Assembly: GCF_000172415.1 (NCBI RefSeq)
Contig: NZ_ABLD01000016.1
Coordinates: forward strand, 62,001 to 126,000
DNA length: 64,000 nt
From: Paraburkholderia graminis C4D1M
GTDB taxonomy: Bacteria; Pseudomonadota; Gammaproteobacteria; Burkholderiales; Burkholderiaceae
Direction: 5' to 3'
Part shown: positions 9,418-19,134 of the stretch, one piece after another
How positions within the stretch are numbered: position 1 is the stretch's first letter
Layout of the letters: every line of letters starts with the position of its first letter
The notes under the pieces: generated by a model
What the model was told of the DNA's origin: nothing
What the model saw: the letters and a program-made list of their open reading frames with translations, nothing else
The model's database searches: none
Program-made: the position numbers and the translations under genes

Positions 9418-10311
9418 CTAATCGAGAAACTCAGCGGCGCGCTTGCGCAACACGGCGCTGAAATCGTCGAGCCAGCCAATCGACAGACGCCAGCTCTGCC
9501 AATAAAGATCGACGTCGATATGCTTGCCGGGCGCCATCTCCACAAGTTCGCCGCTCGCGAGATGCGCGGCGATCATGCGCTCGGGACACATGCCCCAGCC
9601 GAGCCCGGTCACGCAGGCACGCAAAAATCCCGCGACGTGCGGAATCCAGTGCAACGGCGGGTCCACTTCCGCCCGCGTGATACGGCGCATGAAGCGCTTT
9701 TGCAACTGGTCCTTCGGATTGAAATCCACGCACGGCGCGCGGCGCAGACTGTCGCGCGTGACGCCGTCCGCGAAATGACGCGCGAAAAGCGCGGGCGAGC
9801 AGACCGCGAGATAACACATGCGCCCAAGACGCGTGGAACGGCAGCCTTGCACCGGCTCCGCCTGAGTGGTCACCGCGCCCTGCACGCTGCCGTCGCGGAT
9901 GCGCTGCGCGGTGTGATCCTGATCGTCGATCACGAGGTCGAGCAGCATTTGGCGCTCGGCGCAAAACGGCGCGACCGCATCGATGAACCAGGTGCCGACG
10001 CTGTCGTCGTTGACCGCGACGCGCAGCGTCGGCCATGCTTCGACGAGACCGCCCGGCAACGCGGGCACGCGGCCGGTCAGTTCGGCTTCGAGCAATTGCA
10101 CGCGCTCGGTATGACGGCACAGCAACGCGCCGGAGGTCGTCGCGACGCACGGCTGGCCGCGCTTCACCAGCACACTCCCCACCCGCTCCTCGAGCAGCTT
10201 GACGCGCTGCGAGACCGCCGAGGGCGTGACGTTCAACTCGCTCGCCGCGCGGTCGAACGAACCGTGCCGCACCACGGCGGCGAGCGCATCGAGCAGCGCA
10301 TAGTCGAGCAT
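9418..10311 (-). CDS. argP: LysR-type regulator ArgP/LysG-like
   Basis: A 297-residue LysR regulator of the ArgP (IciA)/LysG subgroup. The start LDYALLDALAAVVRHGSFDRAA and the segment NVTPSAVSQRVKLLEERVG match this subgroup. ArgP senses lysine and arginine and activates amino-acid exporter genes. Here it is divergent from a LysE/ArgO-type exporter with a 97-base gap containing a conspicuous inverted repeat, the classic lysG-lysE layout. The subgroup call rests on sequence pattern plus context. Confidence 0.88.
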   Translation of the reverse strand: MLDYALLDALAAVVRHGSFDRAASELNVTPSAVSQRVKLLEERVGSVLVKRGQPCVATTSGALLCRHTERVQLLEAELTGRVPALPGGLVEAWPTLRVAVNDDSVGTWFIDAVAPFCAERQMLLDLVIDDQDHTAQRIRDGSVQGAVTTQAEPVQGCRSTRLGRMCYLAVCSPALFARHFADGVTRDSLRRAPCVDFNPKDQLQKRFMRRITRAEVDPPLHWIPHVAGFLRACVTGLGWGMCPERMIAAHLASGELVEMAPGKHIDVDLYWQSWRLSIGWLDDFSAVLRKRAAEFLD

Positions 10312-10330
10312 TAGCGTTCCTTAATCGACG

Positions 10331-10345
10331 TTAGCTAAATTAGCT
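10331..10345. promoter_or_regulatory. Candidate ArgP operator between argP and argO-like genes
   Basis: TTAGCTAA (10331-10338) is a perfect palindrome, and AGCTAA-A-TTAGCT (10333-10345) is an inverted repeat around a central base. It lies in the 97-base gap of a divergent LysR/exporter pair and fits the T-N11-A type of LysR-family operator. Binding is inferred. Confidence 0.6.
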
Positions 10346-10408
10346 TCTCTTATCCGGTCGGAATCCGCAGACTAGCCACATTCGCTTCTCCCGTCTACTG
10401 GATCGACT

Positions 10409-11029
10409 ATGAACTGGCTGTCTTTTTCTCATGGCGCGGCGTTATGCGCGTCGCTGATCGTGACCATCGGCGCACAGAACGCCTTCGTGCTGCGACAAGG
10501 CATCATGCGCTCGCATGTCGGCAAGATCGTCGCGGTGTGCGCGCTGTCGGACTGCATTCTGATTAGCGCGGGCGTCGGCGGCGCGTCAGTGCTCGTCGAG
10601 CGCTATCCGGTCTTCGTGCACGTCATGCTGTATGTCGGGCTCGCCTATCTCGTGTGGTTCGGCATTAACGCGCTGCGCCGCGCGGTGCGGCCCGGGCATG
10701 CGGTCATGGACGCCGGCACCGGCGACGGCGCGCCGCCCGCGCAACGCGCGCTGCCGATCGTGCTGATGACGCTCGCCTTTACATGGCTCAATCCGCACGT
10801 GTATCTCGACACGTTCCTGCTGATCGGCACCGCGGGCGCGCGCGAACCGGACGGCGCACGCGTGGCGTTCGCGGTCGGCGCGATGGCGGTGAGCTGTGTG
10901 TGGTTCATCGGGCTGGGCTGGGGCGCGCGTGCGCTCGCGCCGCTGTTTCGCCGCGCGACTGCGTGGCGCGTGCTGGACGGCGCGATCGGCAGCATGATTT
11001 TGTTGCTGGCGGTGACGCAGTTCCGTTGA
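10409..11029 (+). CDS. argO: LysE/ArgO family basic amino-acid exporter
   Basis: A 206-residue inner-membrane protein with about six helices. The start, containing TIGAQNAFVLRQG, is the diagnostic LysE/ArgO segment, and a conserved TWLNPHVYLD motif lies in the second half. Such proteins export arginine or lysine to relieve intracellular excess. Its divergent ArgP-like regulator and shared operator region support this role. The stop codon lies in a 14-base tandem duplication. Confidence 0.9.
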   Translation: MNWLSFSHGAALCASLIVTIGAQNAFVLRQGIMRSHVGKIVAVCALSDCILISAGVGGASVLVERYPVFVHVMLYVGLAYLVWFGINALRRAVRPGHAVMDAGTGDGAPPAQRALPIVLMTLAFTWLNPHVYLDTFLLIGTAGAREPDGARVAFAVGAMAVSCVWFIGLGWGARALAPLFRRATAWRVLDGAIGSMILLLAVTQFR

Positions 11030-11052
11030 ATCAGGTGCGTTGAATCAGTTGC
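11025..11052. repeat. 14-base tandem duplication at the exporter stop codon
   Basis: GTTGAATCAGGTGC is followed directly by GTTGAATCAGTTGC (one mismatch). The exporter's TGA stop (11027-11029) lies in the first copy. Confidence 0.7.
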
Positions 11053-11106
11053 GTGAAGCCATCGCGTCCAAGCGGTCACAGCCTGGCGCAACGCGCACCA
11101 GCGCCG

Positions 11107-12042
11107 TTAACTCCGCGGACGCTCGACAGCCAGCAACTCTTGCACAAGCTGAGCGGACACATAATGCGGACCGTCGAACAGATAGACCCGATGGCCGCGA
11201 TACGCAAACAGTTGCGGCGCGAGTTCCGCCGCGCTCGCCGGCCGAAACTCGCCGCCCGTGCCGGGACGAAACGCCTCGGCGATGATCCTCACGCGGCGCT
11301 CGCCGAGCCGCGCCGCCAGCGCGTCCGCATAAGCGCGCGCGGCGGCCGGGCCGCGCGTATAGACGCCGCAACCGTCCTGGAAAAATACGCCGACGTCGTG
11401 CGGCAGCCAGCCGTCGAGCCACGCGGCAAGCGCTTCGCCGCCGCGGTTCGAATTGTCGTAGACGCTGATCCACAAAGGCCGCGGCAGCCGGTCGAGCAAA
11501 GGCCCGAGCGCCCTCGCGCCTTCCCACGTCGGATCGACTTCCACCGGAAAGTAATAGCCCGCGACGCGAACCGGCGGCCGCGCCGCGAGCAGCCTGCGCG
11601 ATTGCTCGATCAGTTGCGCCGCTTGCGCGCGCGCGGACGTTTCGTCGAAGCGGCCCGCAAGACCGACGATCACATTGCGCGCCCACGGCTCGTCGGCAAT
11701 GCGTGTCCAGTCGGGCAAACGGCGGGCGGCTTTCAGGCCATCCGACGCGTCCACGCCTGACAGATAAGCGGTGCCGTCCACCGCCGTCCACTGCACGAGC
11801 AACTCGCTTACGCCAAGACGCTGCCAGTCTCCACGCGGATCGAGATGATCCGAGTCCGGCTGCCACACCACCCCTTGCGCGAGGCTGTCCGCACCGCCGG
11901 GACGGTTCGTTGCACAGCCGCCGAACACCGCCGTCAACGCACCCGCGGCGAGCAGCGTGCGACGGCGCGGCGAGCGCGGACCCGCGGCCCGCGCACTGCC
12001 CTCGCGTGAATCCGATGCGTGTTTGTCGTCAGCCTTCGACAT
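11107..12042 (-). CDS. Secreted DUF4434-like (TIM-barrel hydrolase-like) lipoprotein of the Nfr locus
   Basis: A 311-residue exported protein. An RRRTLL twin-arginine-like start, a hydrophobic stretch and FGGC near residue 43 suggest a Tat or lipoprotein signal. The body has a barrel-like layout of strands with LLVQWTAVDG, VAGYYFPVEVD, LWISVYDN, VGVFFQDGCG and RIIAEAFRP, which I associate with the DUF4434 glycoside-hydrolase-like family; this is pattern recall, not a search. As the last gene of the wecB-bcsB-nfrB-nfrA set (35 bases after nfrA), it may trim or modify the secreted polysaccharide. It could be the counterpart of E. coli ybcH, which I cannot confirm. The start is the ATG at 12042 with a close GGAG; the frame extends further upstream without signal character. 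Confidence 0.7.
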   Translation of the reverse strand: MSKADDKHASDSREGSARAAGPRSPRRRTLLAAGALTAVFGGCATNRPGGADSLAQGVVWQPDSDHLDPRGDWQRLGVSELLVQWTAVDGTAYLSGVDASDGLKAARRLPDWTRIADEPWARNVIVGLAGRFDETSARAQAAQLIEQSRRLLAARPPVRVAGYYFPVEVDPTWEGARALGPLLDRLPRPLWISVYDNSNRGGEALAAWLDGWLPHDVGVFFQDGCGVYTRGPAAARAYADALAARLGERRVRIIAEAFRPGTGGEFRPASAAELAPQLFAYRGHRVYLFDGPHYVSAQLVQELLAVERPRS

Positions 12043-12077
12043 GCAACTCCATGACACTGGAACGGAACTGCGCTGGC

Positions 12078-14738
12078 TCAATACGCGAACACAGCGCCAA
12101 AGAACACGCCGCGAGCGCGATCGTCGCCGGAAATTTTCAGCCGGTACTGCACCGATAGATCGACATACGAGCGCGGCGCGTCGTACTGACTGTCGCGGAA
12201 CCAGTAGCGCGTCGAGATGCCGACCCCCGCGCCGAGCGGAATGCTGTGATCGACGCTCGAATCGTAGTCGGCCCCCACCACCAGATACGGGAACACGGTC
12301 CACTTCGGACTATAGCTGTCCATCCGGAACGTGCGGCCCACTTGCACGTTGGTGGTTGCATACACGGAGCCGGCGTTCAGATACGCGCCCGTTTCCGCGT
12401 AAATGCGCGTAGTCCACCAGGCAGGTACATCCACGCGACGCTCGGTGCCGAAGCCGCCCGAATATGCGAGCCGCGCGAGCCAGTCCGGATTCACGCGCGA
12501 GCCGATCGGAATGATGCGCTCGAACGCGACGATCGCGTCGATCTGCGTGAACGGTTTGGCGCGCGCGCCGACCGTCGCCTGCAACGTATCGACGCCGCTC
12601 GCGCCGCCGTTCTTCACGCCGAAGCTTTCATAGCCGCGCGCATAGACTTCGAACATCCGCTCGCCGAGACTGCCGAACGGCCGCCAGTACGCTTCGACAC
12701 CGCCTTGCCAGTTGTTCGACGTACCCGGCGTCGGCGACGATGCATAACCGGGCTGCATGCCCGCGCCGCGATAATTGAGCGACGCGTTAAAGCCCCAGTT
12801 GCGCGTGACGTCCGCGTGTGCGCTGCGTATGTCGTTCAGTTGGGCGGGCGTCGAAGTGGACGTTAGCGTGGGCGTCGGCGTCGCGACGCTTTCCGTGTCC
12901 GGCGACGGCGCCGCGCTCGCGTCGACGGCCCGCTCGAAGTACCGCGCGGCCTCGCGGTTGCGATGCGCGTGCATCGCGGCATAGCCGGCATCCGCGGTCG
13001 CGCCTGGCGGCAATGCGCCGGCCTTGTCGGCCATCGTAAAGCGCTCGTACGCAACGCGCCCATTGCCCGCGCGTTGCGCGACGTAGGCAGCCGTCATGTC
13101 GGGCAGCGCGTCGAGCATGCCCGCGTTCACCATGTAACGGGCTTGGTCGTTTGCTTCGCGCGCATCGCCCTTGTCGCCCGTGGCGGCCAGCGCGTTGATC
13201 AATCGCACGCGATGCTGCGGATCGTCCGGCGCGGCTTGCACTGCGTCGCGGGCATCGCGCAACGCGCCGGCTTTATCGTTCGCCGCCGATGCCTTCTGCG
13301 CTGCGCGCGCCGCGGCAAAGCCCGGATCGGCAGCATAGACATAGCAACTGGAGCCGTATTCATCGAGCAGACATTCGATGATCGGCCGCCGCAGCGGATC
13401 AAGCGAACTCGCGACCGGATGGCTCAACGAAGCTCGCGCCCGCGCGCGACGCAGCGCGATCGCGGCATCCGTATCGTCGCTTTTCGTCGGCAACGGCGCG
13501 AGCAGATCGAGCGCGCGTTGCGGCTCGGCGGCGGCGATCCATACATCGGCGATGATCGTGCGCGCCACACGCTGGTCTCGCTCGCTTGCCTGGTTCACCC
13601 TCAACGCGCGAGCGAAGTCCGCGTCGGCATCGGACGCGCGGCCTTGCGCGGCGAGTGCGTAGCCGCGCAACGTGAGCGGCATGAGCGACGCGCCATCGGC
13701 CGGAAAATCGGTGATTGCAGCGCTTGCGGCGGCCTCGACAGCCGGCAGATCGTTCGCGGCAAAGAGCGCGTCGATCAACTGCATCCGGTAGCCGACGCGA
13801 TCCGGCGCATACGACACCGCATCGCGTGCGAGCAACGCGGCGCGTGCGTCATCGTGCTGCCGGCGCGCTTCATACGAGGCGGCCGCGGACTTCGGCGCGA
13901 GCCTGCTGCCGATAAAGCCACGACGCAAGCGCAACTCGTCGTTATCGCCGAAACGCTTCATCGCATCGAGGTAGGCGGCCCACGCATTCGCATCGTCGCC
14001 GGCCGCGCTGGACGCGTCGATCAGCAGCAAGTGCAGACGCAGCAGATCGGGACGCAGCGCGAGCGCGTCGTTGGCATACTTGACCGTGGCCGCGAAGTCC
14101 TTCGACGCATACGCCTTGTACGCATGCTGAGCGGCGTTCAGCGCCGCGCCGCTCAGCGCATTCGGATCGCCCGCCTGCTGACGGCTGCCGCGTGCGACGG
14201 CGCGGGTCGACACACTCAAAGCGTCGATCTGCTTGCGCCGCGAGGTCAACGCGGGGTCGGCGCCGAGTTGCGCGATCGCGTCGCCGAGCGAGCGGCTCGC
14301 TTCGCCATAACGACGCTGCGCGGCGAGCGAATTGGCCAGCAATACGCGCAGCGAAACGAGATCGGGCCGCTGGCGAATGGCCTCGCGAGTTCGCGCGACG
14401 GCGCCCGCATAATCGCCGCGAGCGTAAGCGGCATAGGCTTCCTGCGCGACACGATAGGCGGCGCCGCTTAGCGGCAGCGCGTTCGGTGCGTTCTGCGCGC
14501 TTTGCGCGTTCGGTGCCGAAGCGGCTCCGCTCTGCGCATACGCATTCGACGCCGCGCCTGATGCACCGACAAGCACCACCGCAGCAATCGCGTGCAACAC
14601 GAATGGCGTCGCGCATGCGCTGAGCCGACGCTCGCGCACATCGCGCGTTGCCGCAAAAAGTCCCCGAAAACGCAGCGAAACAGCAGCCGCGTCCACGCAC
14701 AGCGCGTCTGCGCGCCGCATAAAAATCGAGTCGATCAT
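12078..14738 (-). CDS. nfrA: NfrA-like outer-membrane polysaccharide secretin (N4 adsorption protein A family)
   Basis: An 886-residue predicted outer-membrane protein. A hydrophobic signal at residues 45-65 ends in AYA-QS near residue 68, after an unusually long N-terminal extension. TPR-like repeats of the form AYxAYxxxDYxxAVxxxxxAIxxRPDL follow, and a C-terminal domain rich in alternating aromatic strands ends in FAY, typical of a beta-barrel. This is the NfrA plan: a TPR scaffold plus barrel that secretes the NfrB-made glycan, used by phage N4 in E. coli. The gene begins at an ATG overlapping the nfrB stop (ATGA). The in-frame ORF runs further upstream, but that is nfrB territory. Low-complexity Thr/Ser/Pro sits before the barrel. 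Confidence 0.83.
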   Translation of the reverse strand: MIDSIFMRRADALCVDAAAVSLRFRGLFAATRDVRERRLSACATPFVLHAIAAVVLVGASGAASNAYAQSGAASAPNAQSAQNAPNALPLSGAAYRVAQEAYAAYARGDYAGAVARTREAIRQRPDLVSLRVLLANSLAAQRRYGEASRSLGDAIAQLGADPALTSRRKQIDALSVSTRAVARGSRQQAGDPNALSGAALNAAQHAYKAYASKDFAATVKYANDALALRPDLLRLHLLLIDASSAAGDDANAWAAYLDAMKRFGDNDELRLRRGFIGSRLAPKSAAASYEARRQHDDARAALLARDAVSYAPDRVGYRMQLIDALFAANDLPAVEAAASAAITDFPADGASLMPLTLRGYALAAQGRASDADADFARALRVNQASERDQRVARTIIADVWIAAAEPQRALDLLAPLPTKSDDTDAAIALRRARARASLSHPVASSLDPLRRPIIECLLDEYGSSCYVYAADPGFAAARAAQKASAANDKAGALRDARDAVQAAPDDPQHRVRLINALAATGDKGDAREANDQARYMVNAGMLDALPDMTAAYVAQRAGNGRVAYERFTMADKAGALPPGATADAGYAAMHAHRNREAARYFERAVDASAAPSPDTESVATPTPTLTSTSTPAQLNDIRSAHADVTRNWGFNASLNYRGAGMQPGYASSPTPGTSNNWQGGVEAYWRPFGSLGERMFEVYARGYESFGVKNGGASGVDTLQATVGARAKPFTQIDAIVAFERIIPIGSRVNPDWLARLAYSGGFGTERRVDVPAWWTTRIYAETGAYLNAGSVYATTNVQVGRTFRMDSYSPKWTVFPYLVVGADYDSSVDHSIPLGAGVGISTRYWFRDSQYDAPRSYVDLSVQYRLKISGDDRARGVFFGAVFAY

Positions 14739-16894
14739 TGTGTTGCCGCCAACGCGGCCTGCAGGCGGCGCTGTTCCTGGATGACGTTGTCGAGTGCGGC
14801 AAGCGAGATCACCTCGCGCGCCACCATATAGTCGCCGATACGGCCGTGGCGGTCCGGACGATAGTGCTGCATCGCGGCTTCGAAAGCCTCGCGGCGCACG
14901 TGCCCATGTTCGATCAGCAGATCGCCGATCAACGGCACGCTGCGCACGGGCGTCGCGCCCGCGTCCACGTCTGCCAAAGCGGCCACATCGACGCCGCGCA
15001 GCAGGCGCAAACCCGCCGCAACCTCGCCCTCGCGAACGATTTCCTGAACCATCGGCCCAGCGATCAGCGCGCCGAGTTCGGCGAGCACATCGTCGGCGAG
15101 CGGACTCGCGCTCAGCAGCTTCGTGCGTCCCTGTGCCGCGTCGATCTGCGGCAGCACGCGATGCCGCACGATCGTCTCGAGCGGCAGACACGCGGCATCG
15201 TCGTGAAGCTGGACGGGGTTCAGTCGACCGCGCGGCAGATCCGTCTGAAACGCGATCGCCTCGGCAAGCGTCTCCTCGTCGAGCCAGCCCTTCGCCATCA
15301 GCACGCGGCCAAGCGGCGCCTCGCGCGCATGACTCTCGCCGAGCGCCTGCTCGAGCCGGTCGGGATCGATCGCCTGCCACGACAGCAGCAGCTCGCCAAG
15401 ACGTTGACGGCGATTGTTAAAACCATCCGCCGACGGAAAATCGTGCATGGTCTTGTCCCATGCGAGCCGCTTGCCCGTCACGAGATGCACGATGAACATC
15501 TTCCACGCCCGCGCAACGGCCATGAAATTGATGAAGTTGCCGACCACCATGCGCGGCACCGCCAGCACGCCGTGCTCCCAGCCATACAGACGCGTGACGA
15601 AGTAGATGCGCTGCACGACGCGCAACACGAGCGCCACCGCGTTGGCCCACAGCAACGCGCGCAGCCACGGCGAGTCGGCGAACGGCGAGGCGATCAGGCC
15701 GGGCATCAGGCCGAGCAGATCGGCGCCCGCGAACAGCAGGAACTGGATCACGAGCCCATACGCGATCATGCCGACGAACGCGGTGACGATTCCCTTGCGG
15801 TCGCGAAACAGCAGATAGCGATTCGCGAGCGAACCGCTCCAGCCGGTCTGCTTCCACCCTTGCAAGCCGATGCCGAGCGTCCAGCGCGCGCGTTGCCGAT
15901 AAGCGGTACCGAACGTATCGGGGAAAAACTCGCGCACGCATAAAGGCATCGTCACCGTGATGTCGCGTTCGCGGCCGAAGCCGAACCATGCCTTGCGGCG
16001 TGTCGCGAACTGCACGGGAAAGCGCGCGAAGATGGATTGCATGCCCATCTTCGCGAGACGCGCGCCGACGTCGTAGTCTTCGGTGAGACTCTCGGTGTTG
16101 AAGGGCTGGTTGTCGGTCTCGGCGATCAGCGAAAGCAGCGCGCGCCGCGAAAAGCAGGTGCCCACGCCGGCCGACGGCACCGAGCCCACCAGGCTCTCGC
16201 GCACCACGAGGTCTTTGGCGTGCCACTCGGCGAATTCATCCATATAAGTGCCGGCCACAAGCTCGAACCAGTTGCGTTCGAGCGATGCGACCGGCAACTG
16301 GATCATGTCCTTGCGCGGCAACAGGTAATTGAAAAAGCGCAGCTCGACCGGATGCAGCACGTCTTCGCTATCGTGCAACACGACGCCCGCGAATTCGATG
16401 TCCGCTTCCTGCTCGTAAGCGAAGATCGCCTGAATCACCCAGTTCAGGCAATCGGCCTTGCACGTCGGCCCGTCATGCGGCACTTCCACGCGGCGCAACT
16501 GCTTGTAGCGGCGGCGCATGCGCTCGACTTCGGCGATGGTCTGCGGATCGTTCTGATACGTGCCCACGAACACGACATAGTTGCGGTAGTCCATCACGCG
16601 CACGAGATCTTCGATCATCGCCGCGACCACGTCATACTCGTGCCACGCGGGCACCATGATCGCGAGCGGCTGCTCTTCGCGCTGGTAGAGTTGCGCGGCG
16701 GTCAGCGGCTTATAGGTGCGCTCCACCGTCACGCGGCGATAGAGCATGCGGCTCCAGTACCAGAGATCGATGAAGAGATCGTCGATGCTCGAGAGCACGA
16801 TCAGGAATGCCACCAGCGCCGCGAAGTATTCCAGGCCGTGGTAGTAGTGAGCGACCGCGTAGCCCGCATACCATTTGATTAGCGCGATGCTCAC
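14735..16894 (-). CDS. nfrB: NfrB-like GT2 glycosyltransferase with two C-terminal MshEN-like c-di-GMP modules
   Basis: A 719-residue inner-membrane polymerase. A membrane helix lies at about 22-38. A family-2 glycosyltransferase domain follows with HDSED (174-178), TED (271-273) and QRARW (334-338), then helices at about 368-395, 405-430 and 445-465. The tail holds a GspE/MshE N-terminal-type module at 498-550 made of two 24-residue motifs with a five-residue spacer, and a second pair at about 656-708. MshEN modules bind c-di-GMP, so activity is likely allosterically controlled. Key motif positions differ: Q for the usual G near 507, and P for R near 527. The GTG start at 16894 overlaps the upstream stop (GTGA), giving coupled translation with the bcsB-like gene. 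The glycan product is unknown; WecB in the operon suggests ManNAc units. Confidence 0.87.
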   Translation of the reverse strand: MSIALIKWYAGYAVAHYYHGLEYFAALVAFLIVLSSIDDLFIDLWYWSRMLYRRVTVERTYKPLTAAQLYQREEQPLAIMVPAWHEYDVVAAMIEDLVRVMDYRNYVVFVGTYQNDPQTIAEVERMRRRYKQLRRVEVPHDGPTCKADCLNWVIQAIFAYEQEADIEFAGVVLHDSEDVLHPVELRFFNYLLPRKDMIQLPVASLERNWFELVAGTYMDEFAEWHAKDLVVRESLVGSVPSAGVGTCFSRRALLSLIAETDNQPFNTESLTEDYDVGARLAKMGMQSIFARFPVQFATRRKAWFGFGRERDITVTMPLCVREFFPDTFGTAYRQRARWTLGIGLQGWKQTGWSGSLANRYLLFRDRKGIVTAFVGMIAYGLVIQFLLFAGADLLGLMPGLIASPFADSPWLRALLWANAVALVLRVVQRIYFVTRLYGWEHGVLAVPRMVVGNFINFMAVARAWKMFIVHLVTGKRLAWDKTMHDFPSADGFNNRRQRLGELLLSWQAIDPDRLEQALGESHAREAPLGRVLMAKGWLDEETLAEAIAFQTDLPRGRLNPVQLHDDAACLPLETIVRHRVLPQIDAAQGRTKLLSASPLADDVLAELGALIAGPMVQEIVREGEVAAGLRLLRGVDVAALADVDAGATPVRSVPLIGDLLIEHGHVRREAFEAAMQHYRPDRHGRIGDYMVAREVISLAALDNVIQEQRRLQAALAATQ

Positions 16895-19134
16895 GGCTTG
16901 TTCCGCGAGTTGTCGCGGCTTCTGCGGCGCGCGCCGTTGGCGATCAGCACAAGCAAGATCAACAAGCCGATCAGCGCGGCGGGCAAGCCCCAGCGCACCC
17001 AGCCTCGCATGAACCACGGACCTTCGATGTCGCTCGCGTCGACCACCTGCCCCGGATGACGCGCATCGAACTGGCGCAGCGTGCCGCTGCCGTCGACAAT
17101 CGCCACGTCGCCGCGCGACAGTTGCAGCGAAGCCGGCAGCACGGCCGGCGCGTCGCCGACGCTCCGGTAGGACACGCCTTGCACGCTGCCCGAACTCACC
17201 ACCTCGATCACGCCGACGCGGTTCAGACCCGACAGATCCGCGAGCATCTTGCCCGACGAATCGGTGAACGACAGGCGGTCTTTGGCCAGACGCGCGAGGC
17301 TCTTTTCATCGGCGAGCGCGACATCCGCGGCGAGAAACGCGCCTTGCGGCTTGACCGCCTCGCCGTCGCGGGCCACGCTGAAAGTTGCACGCGTCGGCGC
17401 AATGCCGTTCGCGTTGGCAAGACGCGCGACGCGCGGCAGCGCGCCGGTGGCGTCGCCGAGATAAGCGGCGGGCACGATTACTTCGGCCTGCGATGCAAAG
17501 CGCGCCACCATGCCGGTGAAGTCGTCGCTGAGCGTGGCGTCGGCGAGGCGCAAGTGGCTGCTCGCGAGAACCGCGATCGGATGGCCCGGATCGCGTGCAC
17601 GGCAACCGCCCTCCGGCGGGCGCTGAAATTCGACCCGCAACTGGTTGCGCGGCGCGAGCGCGAAACGCGGCACGTGCGCGGTGATGCGCTGCGGCTTGCC
17701 GTTGGCGTTGAGCAGTTGCGAGCCGATCAGCACGTCGTTGAAATAGACCGAAGCGGTCTGCGCGGAATTGTCGACGGTCGGCGCCGCGCTCACGTCGAGC
17801 ACGACGGCGTCCGGCAGCTTGCCGTCACGCGAGGCCGCGCCGAGATCGAAGCTCGCGTCCCAGCTTGCGCGCCCCTGCACGTCGAGCGTGCGGGGCTCGC
17901 CGCCGAGCAGCGACAGCGCGATCTGCTCGCCGCGCGCATCCGGCGCGTTGTCGATCTGATGAACCACGAGGCGGCTCGCGACGTCGATGGAACGCCACGT
18001 ATGCGCGAGCACCGCGACGCCGTCGTTATCGCCCACCACGATCGCCGCCTGGCCGCCCACGTGCGCGACGCGCACTTCGCCGGCCGCAAGCGGCTTCGCG
18101 ACCGGATCGATGGCGCGTGCGCGCCAGGCGTCGAACGCATCGGCCGCGGCCGGCGATGCGCCCGCCACCTGTTCGCGCAACGCGTCGAGTGAAGTCTTCA
18201 AGCTCGCACGCAGCGTGTCGTCGACGACGATCACGTCGGGCGCGAACGCAGCGCCAGGCGCGACAGCGATCAACGCGCCGGCTTCGGCAGCATTCGCGAG
18301 CTTATGCGAGCCGCCCGCGGCGAGCGCGGCGAAAGCGGGAATCGCGCGCAACGGCGCAGGCACGTCGATGCCGCTCAGATCCACCGTATCGCCGGCAGCG
18401 GGCCACGCGCGCGTGAGGGGCGCGCGGCCTTCGCGCTGCAGCAGCGCCTCGACGCGCCAGCCCGCGTCGAACGCGGGCGCGGCGACGCTGCGCGCGCCGA
18501 GCATCACGACCGGCTTGTGCGGCAACGCGCTCCATGCGCCGCGCAGATCGACGATCGCGTCGGGATCGTAGCGATAGGTCAGGCGCGAGGTCGGCGCAAC
18601 GCGCCATACGTTGCCGATCGCGGTTTGATCCGTGCAGACGTTGTCGTTGATCACCGACGACCAGTCGAGACCGACGCGCACGAAGCCGCTCGGCCGCGCG
18701 GCGCCGTCCACGCCGAGCGTCGCCGAGCCGTCGCCCTGTTCCTGCGTGGGACTGCGCGACAGCACGGGCGAGCCGTCGAGCGAAACCAGCATCGTGACGC
18801 GGCCGCCGTTGCCGTGCAGATAGCCGCCGTCGATCTGCAGGCTTGCGTCCGTGAGCGGCACGCCGGCCGGCACCGGCAGATAGAGTTCCTGGCGGGCGTC
18901 CGGCGCGCGCAGCACGAGCGGATCGCGCATGCCGAGTTCGGCCAGCGATATGCTGCGGCTCGCGAGACGGCCGTGGCCGAGTTGCGCGAAGCTGCCGGCG
19001 ATGTCGGCGGGCTGCTGCGCATGAGCACTGCACGCGAACAGCAGCAGGCCGGCGAACGCGGTGAGCCGGGGGCTTGGGACGCGGGTTTGGCGGCCATCGC
19101 GGGCCTGGATTCGCAGCTTGGTAGTGAGCATCAT
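16891..19134 (-). CDS. BcsB-like periplasmic polysaccharide-synthase subunit
   Basis: A 747-residue protein with a Sec signal ending near ACSAHA-QQ (about residue 40), a long beta-rich periplasmic region, and a single C-terminal membrane helix (about 713-733) followed by a basic tail. This is the layout of BcsB, the periplasmic partner of cellulose synthase. The SxGFVRVGLDW and NDNVCTDQ segments also resemble it. It is unlikely to be part of a cellulose operon, because no bcsA, bcsC or bcsZ lies near. Instead it is translationally coupled to nfrB, so it probably guides the NfrB-made chain through the periplasm to NfrA. Two consecutive ATGs (19134, 19131) compete as start, neither with a good ribosome-binding site. 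Confidence 0.78.
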   Translation of the reverse strand: MMLTTKLRIQARDGRQTRVPSPRLTAFAGLLLFACSAHAQQPADIAGSFAQLGHGRLASRSISLAELGMRDPLVLRAPDARQELYLPVPAGVPLTDASLQIDGGYLHGNGGRVTMLVSLDGSPVLSRSPTQEQGDGSATLGVDGAARPSGFVRVGLDWSSVINDNVCTDQTAIGNVWRVAPTSRLTYRYDPDAIVDLRGAWSALPHKPVVMLGARSVAAPAFDAGWRVEALLQREGRAPLTRAWPAAGDTVDLSGIDVPAPLRAIPAFAALAAGGSHKLANAAEAGALIAVAPGAAFAPDVIVVDDTLRASLKTSLDALREQVAGASPAAADAFDAWRARAIDPVAKPLAAGEVRVAHVGGQAAIVVGDNDGVAVLAHTWRSIDVASRLVVHQIDNAPDARGEQIALSLLGGEPRTLDVQGRASWDASFDLGAASRDGKLPDAVVLDVSAAPTVDNSAQTASVYFNDVLIGSQLLNANGKPQRITAHVPRFALAPRNQLRVEFQRPPEGGCRARDPGHPIAVLASSHLRLADATLSDDFTGMVARFASQAEVIVPAAYLGDATGALPRVARLANANGIAPTRATFSVARDGEAVKPQGAFLAADVALADEKSLARLAKDRLSFTDSSGKMLADLSGLNRVGVIEVVSSGSVQGVSYRSVGDAPAVLPASLQLSRGDVAIVDGSGTLRQFDARHPGQVVDASDIEGPWFMRGWVRWGLPAALIGLLILLVLIANGARRRSRDNSRNKP

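Noticed and set aside
12963..14471. 502-residue plus-strand ORF opposite nfrA
   Set aside because: Antisense shadow with no recognisable features; nfrA shows clear TPR and barrel character on the other strand.
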